A DNA stretch of 64,000 nt from Kitasatospora albolonga (GTDB taxonomy: Bacteria; Actinomycetota; Actinomycetes; Streptomycetales; Streptomycetaceae), in contig CP020563.1 of assembly GCA_002082585.1 (NCBI GenBank), forward strand, positions 558,001 through 622,000, given 5' to 3'. The translations under genes were made by a program, and so were the position numbers. Every line of letters begins with the position of its first letter. The stretch's first letter is position 1. Shown piece by piece: positions 47,015 through 55,160 of this stretch. The notes beneath the pieces are model-generated. The model did not search any database and was not told the origin of the DNA. It saw only the letters and a list, made by a program, of their open reading frames with translations.

Positions 47015-50000
47015 TCAACCTCCGGAGAGGGGAACGGGGTTGAGCGTGAGAAGACCGGGGCCGGGCGTGTGGAGCCCGGGGTTGAGCGTGAGGACGAGGA
47101 CGCCTTCCTGGGTACCCACCGCCAGTGCGCCGTCCCCGGCGTCGGCCAGGGCCCGGGGCCGTACCCCCAGCCGGACGGTGTGCAGCAGCCGCAGCCCCGC
47201 CGGGGCCCACAGGTCGAGCGCGCCGTCCGAGCCGCCGGAGACGAGAACGCGCCGCATGCCGCCGGTGCCCCCGGCCACGGCGAGCGCCTGGACCTGTCCG
47301 GCCGTTCCTCCTCGCGCCCGGGGGAAGCGGCGGGCGGTCGCCGGGTCGAACAGCTGGATCTCGGTGCCGTTGCGGCAGGCGATGGCGAACCCGGCGCTCC
47401 GGCTCCGGCGCGACAGGGCCGCCATCGCGGTGAAGGGGCCCGGGAGTCCGGTGTCGGTCCGGGAGCGCGGTCGGCCGTCGCGGGGATCGTAGAGGCAGAG
47501 CTCACCGGAGTCCGTCAGAGCGGCGAGGAGATCCGTCCCGTCCGGCTCCGGGGCAGCCGCCACCAGCCGGAATCCCGGACCCTCCCCGTAGGGCGAGCCG
47601 GGCGGGCGGATCTCCCGGACGTCCTCGACGCCGAGGACGTCGTACACCCGGATGCGGCCGTCCTCGCCCACATCGGCCAGGAACTCCTCGCCCCGGGTGC
47701 CCCTGACCGCCGTCATGGCGACCTCGCCGCCGCCCCGGACCCCGGGGAACCCGGAGCGGCGGCGCCCGTCGTGCAGGTCGCGCCAGACGATCCCCTCGCC
47801 GGTGCCGGCCGCGAGGACGGGGCGCCCGCCCGGTACCGCCATCCGGGCCAGCGTCCTGACCTGCCCCGGCCCCGAGTCGCCGGTCCTCGGCGCGTACGGT
47901 CCCCGGACATCCCAGAGCCGGACGCTGCGGTCCTGGCCCGCCGTGGCGAGCAGGACCGCGCCCTCCGGCCCGGCCACGCCGGTCACCGCGTTCACCGGGC
48001 CCCTGTGCCCGGTCAGCCGGAGGAGCTCCGACCGGTCGGGGAAGAGGTTCCAGATCCGCAGCGTCCCGTCCTTCCCGCCGCTGGCGAGGAGGGTCACCGC
48101 ACCCGGCCCCGTGACGGGGACGACCGCGTTCACCGCGCCTTCGTGGCCGGTGAGCGGATCGCCCGCGGGCGTGCCGGACTCCGGGTCCCACAGCGTTACG
48201 TTCCCGTCCTCGCCCGCCGTGGCCACCAGCGGCTCGCCCTCCGGGCCGACGAGGGCCGCGACCCCGTGGACGGTGACCGGGTCCGCCTGCCAGGACCGCA
48301 CCGGGTGCCGCCGCCCGCGCCGCCAGACCATCACGCACCCCCCGGCGTCCACCGAGACCAGCCGTTCGGAATCCGCGTCCGGCCCCGCGCGGTAGACCGC
48401 CATGCCCTGCACCGGCCCCTGGTGCCCGATGCCGGGGCGGTGCACCGCCTCCCCGGTCCCCGGGTCGACCCACCCGATCCGGCCCTGCCCGTCGCCGATC
48501 GCCAGAACCCCGCCGAGCGGGGCCATGGCGGTGGCCCGGCCGGTGGCGAGCGGGACCGGGCCCGGGAGCAGCTCGCCGGTCCCCGGGTCCCAGCGGTGCA
48601 GTACGCCGTCCTCCCCGGCGGCGGCCAGGAGGTCCTGGCACCCCTCCGGTCCGAGGGCGGCCAGCGCCGACTGCACCGCGGAGGTCCCGGCCGCCCTGAG
48701 CGGCGGGAGGGCCTCCCGTCCCGTACCGAGGTCCCACGCCCGGACCAGACCCGCGTCGCCCGCGGCGACGACCAGTCGGCGTCCGGAGGCCCCGTACAGC
48801 GGAACGACCGAGCGCATCGGGTGGCGCAGCCGCGCGAGGACGACATGGGGGACGTGCGAGGGCATCGCCGCCCACCGGACGGACCAGGCGTCCGTCGAAC
48901 GGGCGGGCGGCTGGGGGGCCGTACGGGCGGCGGGTGGTCCGGGAGACGCGGCGCCGGAGGGTCCGGGGGCCGCGATGCCGGGGGATTCGGGGGACGCGGC
49001 GCCGGAGGGCTCGGGGCCCGCGACGCGGAAGAGGTCGGGAGACGCGGCATCGGAAGGCTCGAAGGACGCGGCACCTGGGGGCTCGGAGGGCGCGACACCG
49101 GAAGGCCCGGGAACCGCGACACCGCAGGACCCGGCGTCCGCGACGCCGGACAGCCTCGGGGCCGTACGGACAGCGGGAGATTCGGAAGGCGCGGCGCCGC
49201 AGGACCCGGCGTCCGCAACGCCGGGCAGCCCCGGGACCGTACGAACAGCGGGAGATTCGGAAGACGCAGCCCCGCAAGAGCCGGGCTCCACGGCACCGGG
49301 CAGCCCCGGGACCGTACGGACAACGGGAGATTCGGAAGACCCGGCGTCCGCGACGCCAGGCAGCCCGGCAGTCGCAGCACCGGGGTGCCCGGGAACCGCG
49401 GCGCCGGAAGGCCCGGGCAGCGGCCCCTCGGTGACGGTTCCGCCCATGCCGAGCTCCCGCAGGCCGCGCCGGTCGGCGCCGGTGCCGAGCAGGGCGAGGT
49501 GGGCCGTGGCCAGGGTGCCCGCCACGGCCGGCGGGAGCGAGCCCAGCCGTACGCCGAACCGCAGCACCGCCCCCGCCACGGCCGCCGGATCGAGGAGGTC
49601 GAGCACGCCGGGGCTCGCGGCGAGCGCCTCCCAGCCCCGGGCGCCACCGGCGGCGGCGTGGTCGGCGAGGTGGCGGATCAGATAGGGGTGGGGCCGCCAG
49701 GAGGCGATGTCCTCCCCCTCCGCGGCGGCCGTCAGCCGCACGAGCGCCTCGGTGACCTCGGCGTGGGCGGTCGCGGGCTCGTGCGGAGCGGGTCCGTCGA
49801 GGAGGACCTCCCGGAAGGCGCCGTGCGCCAGCCGGTACACGGCCTGGCCGTCCTCGGCGTCCAGCATGATGTACGGGCCCGCGGCGACGGCCACGTCCGC
49901 GAGGAGCCGGGCGTCCACCGGTGCCCCGCCGAGCGCGGAGGCCACCGTCGCCCAGATCCGCTCCGCCCGGGGAAGCCCCCGCCCCTGGGCGAAGGCCAGG

Positions 50001-51676
50001 GCGCGCAGCACCGCACGGCTCCCGGGGAGCACGCCTTCCAGCCGGTCGACGACCGCGCCGAAGAGCGAGCGGTGGTCCCGGCCGACGAGTTCGGCGAGTC
50101 CGTGGCGGTGCTCCTCCTCCAGCAGCTCCGGCCGGGCGATGATCTCGTGGACCACCAGGACGGTGTGCAGGAAGTCCCGTTCGCTGCCGGACACCGGGGT
50201 CTGCGCGCCGATCAGGGCCGCCGTACGGGCCACCGCCTCGCCGAGGTCCACCCCGGTCCCGGCGAAGCCCGGCCGCTCGGACAGGAGGCGGTGGCGGACG
50301 AACTCCGCGAGGTCCTGCGGGTCCCGGGCCAGCCGGTGCACCGTCACCCCGGCCTCCCCGCGGCCCAGGGCGTCGAGGAGGTCCTCGACCGGTGACGGCG
50401 GGCGGTCGAGCCCGTCCGTGGCGGAGGGCCGGGTGCCGACGACGACGCGGATGCCCGGCCGGGCCGCCAGTTCCCGCAGCAGGTACGCCATGCGCCCCGG
50501 GTCCACGGCCGCGTCCAGGGCGTCGACGACCATGGTCGTCCGGCGTTCCGGGGCGCGGTCGATGCGGTCGATCCGCTCCAGGAGGTCCTCGACGCGGGGG
50601 TCGTCGCTGACCGTCCAGGCCGGGATCTCCGTACCGAACTGCCCGGCCAGGCTGTCGACCACCTGGGACATCGAGGCTCCGGTCAGGTTCAGGGCCACGT
50701 CGGCCCCCGGCTCCCCCGCCGGGCCCCGGCGCAGCAGGTCGGCGAGGAACGCGGACTTCCCGCAGCCGGGCGGCCCGCTGACCGCCAGCAGACCGTGCTC
50801 GTGCTCCTCCAGCCACCGGGTCACCGCCGTGCGGTCGGCCGCCCGGCCGACGAAGAACCGGGAGAGCTCGCCGCCGGGCGCGCTCAGCCCGGAGGCGGGC
50901 GGGCCGGTCGACGGCCCCGCCTGCGGACCGGTGGGCGCGGTGGTCCCGGCCGCGCCCGGCCGGGACAGATCGTCGAGCGTCATGGTCACCGGCGGTACGG
51001 GGGGTGACGTCCGCACCAGCCGTGCTCCCCCGATCCCCTTCGCGAGGACGCTCCCCGGCAGCAGCAGGTCCTCGATGCGCTGCCCCAGGTCCCGCAGGCC
51101 GATGTAGGAGTCATTGCCGTTCAGGTCGTCGATCACCTTGGCCAGGACCGCGCGGAACGCCGCGAGATAGCCCTTGCCCTGCCGCGCCCCGGAGCCGATG
51201 AGCAGAATCCGCTCCGCGGCGCCCCGGCGCAGCAGTTCCGCCTGGAGGAGGTCGACGAAGAGCGCGGCGCCGCACGCCTCCACCACCACGACGACCCAGT
51301 ACGGGTCGTCCGTCCGGAACCGGTCGACCAGATACCGCGCCATGGCCGCCGGGGTGAGCTCGTCGTCGCGGTCGTTGGTCTCGTCGCCCCGCACGACCAG
51401 ATACGCCTCCTGGTCGTTGCTGTTGCCGTGTCCCACCCACAGCAGGACGGAGTTGCGCGGGTCGTCCTGCCGGGACCACGAGCCCAGCCGTGCGCTGACC
51501 GCCGAGAGCGTCCGCCTCGGTGTCTCCCAGGGGACCGGTTCCCCTCCCCAGGGTTCGAGGAGTTTCGCGATGGCCTCGACCTCGGCGGTCGCCTCGATGT
51601 CCGCGCAGTCGACGGAGTCGACGTAGGTGTCCATCGGCAGCCCGACTATGTCGAAGCCCTGGCCCGGGCCGGTCAC
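47015..51676 (-). CDS. Caspase-STAND NTPase-WD40 protein
   Basis: A 1553-aa modular sensor/effector. An N-terminal caspase-like peptidase has the catalytic His in WVGHG (H83) and Cys in VVEACGA (C135). A STAND/NACHT-like NTPase follows, with Walker A GPPGCGKS near 300-308 and Walker B-like TTMVVDALD. A helical winged region leads to a repetitive linker (about 750-920), then WD40 repeats to the end, with visible ATAGEDGNVTLWD and ATAGQDRSVRLWD blades. STAND proteins of this design oligomerise on ligand sensing and activate the effector. GTG 51676 overlaps the lipase stop by GTGA, which decides the start. Confidence 0.9.
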   Translation of the reverse strand: MTGPGQGFDIVGLPMDTYVDSVDCADIEATAEVEAIAKLLEPWGGEPVPWETPRRTLSAVSARLGSWSRQDDPRNSVLLWVGHGNSNDQEAYLVVRGDETNDRDDELTPAAMARYLVDRFRTDDPYWVVVVVEACGAALFVDLLQAELLRRGAAERILLIGSGARQGKGYLAAFRAVLAKVIDDLNGNDSYIGLRDLGQRIEDLLLPGSVLAKGIGGARLVRTSPPVPPVTMTLDDLSRPGAAGTTAPTGPQAGPSTGPPASGLSAPGGELSRFFVGRAADRTAVTRWLEEHEHGLLAVSGPPGCGKSAFLADLLRRGPAGEPGADVALNLTGASMSQVVDSLAGQFGTEIPAWTVSDDPRVEDLLERIDRIDRAPERRTTMVVDALDAAVDPGRMAYLLRELAARPGIRVVVGTRPSATDGLDRPPSPVEDLLDALGRGEAGVTVHRLARDPQDLAEFVRHRLLSERPGFAGTGVDLGEAVARTAALIGAQTPVSGSERDFLHTVLVVHEIIARPELLEEEHRHGLAELVGRDHRSLFGAVVDRLEGVLPGSRAVLRALAFAQGRGLPRAERIWATVASALGGAPVDARLLADVAVAAGPYIMLDAEDGQAVYRLAHGAFREVLLDGPAPHEPATAHAEVTEALVRLTAAAEGEDIASWRPHPYLIRHLADHAAAGGARGWEALAASPGVLDLLDPAAVAGAVLRFGVRLGSLPPAVAGTLATAHLALLGTGADRRGLRELGMGGTVTEGPLPGPSGAAVPGHPGAATAGLPGVADAGSSESPVVRTVPGLPGAVEPGSCGAASSESPAVRTVPGLPGVADAGSCGAAPSESPAVRTAPRLSGVADAGSCGVAVPGPSGVAPSEPPGAASFEPSDAASPDLFRVAGPEPSGAASPESPGIAAPGPSGAASPGPPAARTAPQPPARSTDAWSVRWAAMPSHVPHVVLARLRHPMRSVVPLYGASGRRLVVAAGDAGLVRAWDLGTGREALPPLRAAGTSAVQSALAALGPEGCQDLLAAAGEDGVLHRWDPGTGELLPGPVPLATGRATAMAPLGGVLAIGDGQGRIGWVDPGTGEAVHRPGIGHQGPVQGMAVYRAGPDADSERLVSVDAGGCVMVWRRGRRHPVRSWQADPVTVHGVAALVGPEGEPLVATAGEDGNVTLWDPESGTPAGDPLTGHEGAVNAVVPVTGPGAVTLLASGGKDGTLRIWNLFPDRSELLRLTGHRGPVNAVTGVAGPEGAVLLATAGQDRSVRLWDVRGPYAPRTGDSGPGQVRTLARMAVPGGRPVLAAGTGEGIVWRDLHDGRRRSGFPGVRGGGEVAMTAVRGTRGEEFLADVGEDGRIRVYDVLGVEDVREIRPPGSPYGEGPGFRLVAAAPEPDGTDLLAALTDSGELCLYDPRDGRPRSRTDTGLPGPFTAMAALSRRSRSAGFAIACRNGTEIQLFDPATARRFPRARGGTAGQVQALAVAGGTGGMRRVLVSGGSDGALDLWAPAGLRLLHTVRLGVRPRALADAGDGALAVGTQEGVLVLTLNPGLHTPGPGLLTLNPVPLSGG
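48930..49354 (-). repeat. Tandem repeats encoding the STAND-WD40 linker
   Basis: Three imperfect 75-bp units (marked by GGGAGATTCGGAAG at 49175, 49250 and 49325 on the + strand) encode 25 residues each, with core SESPAVRTVPGLPG. Shorter 27-30-bp units fill 48930-49130. All keep the reading frame. The tract makes a flexible Gly/Pro/Ser linker whose length could vary between strains. Confidence 0.85.
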
Positions 51677-53115
51677 ACCACCATGACCAGTCGGGTGACG
51701 GGGTCGCCGCCGCTGCCGGCCCCGATCCGGTAGAGGCCGGGCGACGGGAGCGTTGCCCGGGCGCGCCACAGGTCCTCCTCGCCCCGGACCCGTTCCATGC
51801 GGGAGCCCATCACCCTCGCGCGCGGTTCGGGGGCGTAGGGGTCCTCGACGGTGAAGGTGACGTCCCTGTGCCGCCGGGTGCGCGCCAGGATCTCGAAGGG
51901 CTCACCGGCACCGACCGTGTCGGGGACCTCCAGGCCCAGATCGCCCCCGGCCAGGTGCGCCCCGCTGTGGGCCGCGCCGGTGAGCATGCCGCAGGCGACG
52001 TCGATGACGGAGCCGGTCCTCGGCAGCGCCGTGTGCTGCTGTGCCACCGGGATCGCCGTCACGTCCCCGTGCGAGGCGGCGTGGCGGAAGACCGTGCCGT
52101 CCCCTCCATGGTCCGTCGTGACCGGGGCACCGCTCACCGGGTCGCGGACCAGGGCGCCGTCGCTGTGCCGGGTGAAGCCGACGCGGAGGAACTCGGCCTC
52201 GCCCGCGCTGATCCGCAGGGACTGGAGGGTCCGCTGCGCGGTGCCCTGGACGATCCGGTGGCCCGGGAGCACCGCGGTCCGCAGCCGGGCGTGCAGATCG
52301 AACGACCGCTGTGCCAGCTCGCGGTCCCCGCCGAGCGACTCCACGGCGGCCGCGTCAAGGGGGACCACGTCGTCGCCCACGACCAGGCAGCGGTAGCTCG
52401 GCAGCAGGTCGTGGATGCCCGGGAGGGTCCGGGCGAGCCGCCGGAGGTTCTTCCGGGGCAGGCCGGGCAGCCCGCGCCCCGCGCTGAGCACCTGAACCGC
52501 CTTGACCGCTCCGTGGAACGGGGACCCCAGGGTGAGGACGGCGCGCACGTCCGCCATCGCCCCGGGGATGAGCGAGGCGGCGGCGGCCACCAGCCCGCCC
52601 ATGGAGTGGGCGATGAGCACCATTCCCGGGGGCCTTCCGTCCGGCACGAACGGCCGCGCGGCCTTGGACTCCTTGTGCTCGCGCCAGAAGGCCAGATGGC
52701 GTTCGATCTTCTCGGCCAGCCGTCCGGCGTTGTACTCCGTCGGCAGCCGCCAGTCGTACCCGAACTCCGCGATGGCGTCGGGGTGGACGACCACGGTGCG
52801 CAGCCTCTTCAGCAGCCGGTCGTAGGGTTCCACACCGCCCAGGAGGGGTGCCCAGGAAGGGGTTCTGATGATGCCCTTGGGCACGATCCGCCCGAACCGG
52901 CCCTCGCGTTCCGCCGGGCTGAGGGCGAGGGCGTCCATCCCGCCCTCCAGATCCCACCGGCCCGCGTACTCGGCGGCTTTGCGCATTCCCCAGAGCTCTT
53001 TGCCGGTGGCGGCTTCGGCCAGCCGGGTTCCCATGATCCCCGGGATGACGAGAACTGCGTCGTGCGTGGCATCGGAACGGACGAACGGTAAACCGATACC
53101 GTCGGGCGGCTTCAT
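51673..53115 (-). CDS. LCAT-like alpha/beta hydrolase (lipase/acyltransferase)
   Basis: A 480-aa member of the lecithin:cholesterol acyltransferase family. It shows VLVIPGIMGTRL, the nucleophile elbow IAHSMGGLV, a likely Asp in GGDGTVF and a late His. No signal peptide or lipobox is visible, so it may act inside the cell. As first gene of the five-gene operon and coupled to the caspase-STAND gene, it could be a membrane-damaging effector cleaved or released on activation. That role is inference. ATG 53115 is chosen; GTG 53139 would add 8 residues but overlaps its own ribosome site. Confidence 0.82.
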   Translation of the reverse strand: MKPPDGIGLPFVRSDATHDAVLVIPGIMGTRLAEAATGKELWGMRKAAEYAGRWDLEGGMDALALSPAEREGRFGRIVPKGIIRTPSWAPLLGGVEPYDRLLKRLRTVVVHPDAIAEFGYDWRLPTEYNAGRLAEKIERHLAFWREHKESKAARPFVPDGRPPGMVLIAHSMGGLVAAAASLIPGAMADVRAVLTLGSPFHGAVKAVQVLSAGRGLPGLPRKNLRRLARTLPGIHDLLPSYRCLVVGDDVVPLDAAAVESLGGDRELAQRSFDLHARLRTAVLPGHRIVQGTAQRTLQSLRISAGEAEFLRVGFTRHSDGALVRDPVSGAPVTTDHGGDGTVFRHAASHGDVTAIPVAQQHTALPRTGSVIDVACGMLTGAAHSGAHLAGGDLGLEVPDTVGAGEPFEILARTRRHRDVTFTVEDPYAPEPRARVMGSRMERVRGEEDLWRARATLPSPGLYRIGAGSGGDPVTRLVMVV

Positions 53116-53271
53116 GCGCCGACTATACTCACGACGCACCTCCGCAAGGGAGTTGTCGGATCAGCACGGGAGTCTGCCGGAGATCTTCGAGACGGACCGG
53201 CCTTCCGGCCGCCGCCTCCCCCGGCACCGGCCCGGGCACGGGGGAACGGGGGCGGCGGCGTGTGGGGTGCC

Positions 53272-54228
53272 ATGGTCCGGGACGAGCGGTGGATGCTGGC
53301 GCTTGTTTGCGTCTGCTATCTGACGGTGGTTTACATCACCAGCAGGGGGCTGATCGCGGCTCCGCGCTTCCGGCTGCTCGAGACCCGCATACGGGACTGC
53401 CGCACCCGGGCCGCCGTGCTGGCGGGCACGGAGCCCGGGGATTCCGGGAGGGCCGCGTCACTGGGGGCCCTGAGCAGTCGGCTGGACGAGCTGGAGCTGG
53501 GCAGGACGGTGGTCTGGCGGCTGGTCCGGGGTTCCTGGGTGGTCGCCATTCCGCTGTCCAAGCTGGCGGCGGCCTGGCGGGCCCTGCACAGCGCGGAACG
53601 ACGGCTGCTCCAGCTGGAGACGCCGGTGGAACGCGCCGCGTCGCTCGAGTCGGCCCGCCTCGCGCTGCTCGCCGCCCAGCGCCCCGGTGACGCCGATCTC
53701 GCCGCACGGCTGGCGGCGCACCCGCCGGAATCCCCGCAGACCCAGGCGCTCCTTCTGGCCGTGACCGAACTGCTGCACCAGCGTGAGGACAGCGAGGCGG
53801 AGCACGAGTACGAGCAGCAGCGCATCGCCCTGTGGCTGGCGCTGACCGGCCTCGGCGCGCTCCTGCTGGTCGGGCTGGCGCTGGGCCATACGACCACGAT
53901 GCTGCTGGGGGCGCTCGGCGGCTTCCTCTCCCCCGTCGTCGGCGTGATGCGCTCGCAACGGCACTCGTCCTGGGGCGTCCTGGTCCTCGCGCCTGTCGGC
54001 GGGGCGCTGGCCGCCACCGGGGGCCTGCTCCTGATCCGGATGCTGGCCGACCCCCAACTCGGCGTCCTCGGCGAGGTCTTCCTGGAGAACTCCTGGAACG
54101 CGCCCGACCGGCCGGTGGCCATGGCGACCGCGCTGCTCTTCGGCTTCTCCGGGAACCTGTTCTCCCGCCTGGCCCTGACGGCGACCGGCCAGATCGCCAC
54201 CCCGCCCGACCCGGCCCAGCCCCAGTAG
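53272..54228 (+). CDS. Membrane protein of unknown function
   Basis: A 318-aa protein, divergent from the defence operon. One hydrophobic segment lies near the N-terminus (MLALVCVCYLTVVYITS). A long amphipathic, probably coiled-coil region follows, then three to four hydrophobic helices in the last 130 residues. No family is recognised. The start may be ATG 53272 or GTG 53260. The divergent 144-nt region could hold promoters for both this gene and the lipase gene. Whether it belongs to the defence system is unknown. Confidence 0.65.
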   Translation: MVRDERWMLALVCVCYLTVVYITSRGLIAAPRFRLLETRIRDCRTRAAVLAGTEPGDSGRAASLGALSSRLDELELGRTVVWRLVRGSWVVAIPLSKLAAAWRALHSAERRLLQLETPVERAASLESARLALLAAQRPGDADLAARLAAHPPESPQTQALLLAVTELLHQREDSEAEHEYEQQRIALWLALTGLGALLLVGLALGHTTTMLLGALGGFLSPVVGVMRSQRHSSWGVLVLAPVGGALAATGGLLLIRMLADPQLGVLGEVFLENSWNAPDRPVAMATALLFGFSGNLFSRLALTATGQIATPPDPAQPQ

Positions 54229-54334
54229 GCCGCCCGCCGCCCTCGGCGTTCCCCCGCCGGTACGGGCTCCGGAACGTACGGGGCACGGCGCGGCGGTCCG
54301 CGCTTCAGGGCCGGGGTCAGGGCCGGGTCCGGAG

Positions 54335-54931
54335 TCAGGGCGAGAGCACGGCGGCGAGCATCCGCCGCACGACCGGGGCGAGTTCGGCCACATCGGGCAC
54401 CGCGCGGCCTGCGGCCGGTGCCCCGGCGAGCCGGTCGTACAGCAGACCGTCGGTCCAGGCCACGAGCAGGTCCGCCGCCTCCGCCGGACGGGGGGCGCCG
54501 AGCGCCGCCAGCAGACCGGCGGCCCTGGAGCGTGCGGCGAGACCGGCGGCCTCCAGGTCGGCACGCAGTTCCGGACGGCGGGTCGCCTCCAGGCTGAGCT
54601 CGAAGCGGGCGAGCTGCCGGTCCCGCCCCACGGTCAGCCAGTGGTGCAGAAGCGCGGCCAACGCCTCCGCGACGGCGTCCCGGTCGAGGTCCGGGCCCGG
54701 ATCACCGTGCTCCGCTTCCCATCGGTCCACGTCGGCGACCGTCAGTTCGGCCAGGCGGAGATAGCAGGCGCTGATCAGGGCGCTCCGCGTGCGGAAGTAG
54801 TACGACGTACTGCCGGCCGGCAGCCCGGCGGCGGTGTCGACCGCGCGATGGGTCAGACCGCGCAGACCGGCGGAGGCCACGGTGCTGATGGCGGCGTCGG
54901 AGATCAGGTCTCGGCGTTCGGGGAGGGACAC
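54335..54931 (-). CDS. TetR-family repressor
   Basis: A 198-aa regulator with an N-terminal TetR helix-turn-helix (GLRGLTHRAVDTAAGLPAGS followed by YYF) and a ligand-binding C-terminal domain. It is divergent from a flavin monooxygenase gene. Two copies of a perfect-arm palindrome lie between them, 8 and 38 nt upstream of its start. It very likely represses itself and the monooxygenase until a small-molecule substrate binds. Confidence 0.92.
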   Translation of the reverse strand: MSLPERRDLISDAAISTVASAGLRGLTHRAVDTAAGLPAGSTSYYFRTRSALISACYLRLAELTVADVDRWEAEHGDPGPDLDRDAVAEALAALLHHWLTVGRDRQLARFELSLEATRRPELRADLEAAGLAARSRAAGLLAALGAPRPAEAADLLVAWTDGLLYDRLAGAPAAGRAVPDVAELAPVVRRMLAAVLSP

Positions 54932-54938
54932 ACCACCA

Positions 54939-54984
54939 CTCTACAGATGTAGAGTGACGAACATCGACCTCTACAGATGTAGAG
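54939..54984. promoter_or_regulatory. Twin TetR operators
   Basis: CTCTACAGATGTAGAG occurs twice, at 54939-54954 and 54969-54984. The arms CTCTAC/GTAGAG are perfect inverted repeats. Start-to-start spacing is 30 bp, close to three helical turns, which suits two dimers on the same face of the DNA. Confidence 0.9.
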
Positions 54985-54995
54985 GCGGTGTCCGT

Positions 54996-55160
54996 GGTGC
55001 CCCGGCGGCTTCCGACGGCCCGTCGGCGAGCTCCGGTGGCGCCCAGGTGAGTCCAACGGGCCCATCGGTGAGCTCCGGTGGCACCTCGGCGGGTCCGAGG
55101 GACCCATCGGCGGGTTCCGGTGCACACCCGGCGAGTTCCGGGGGCGCACCCGATGAGCGA
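54996..55160 (+). repeat. 42-bp minisatellite before the monooxygenase start
   Basis: About four imperfect 42-bp units begin at 54996, 55035, 55077 and 55119 (the first is 39 bp). Each ends in a variant of CATCGGYGAGYTCC. The tract lies between the TetR operators and the monooxygenase and its last unit covers the ATG. It may be an untranslated leader or part of an extended N-terminus. Confidence 0.8.

Noticed and set aside
46972..47505. N-terminal extension of the helicase frame into the caspase-STAND gene
   Set aside because: It would overlap about 490 nt of the WD40 coding sequence and is Arg/Pro-rich shadow translation.
48930..49400. CRISPR-like array from regularly spaced repeats
   Set aside because: The units are contiguous tandem repeats without unique spacers, keep a reading frame and encode a protein linker. 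No cas genes are present.
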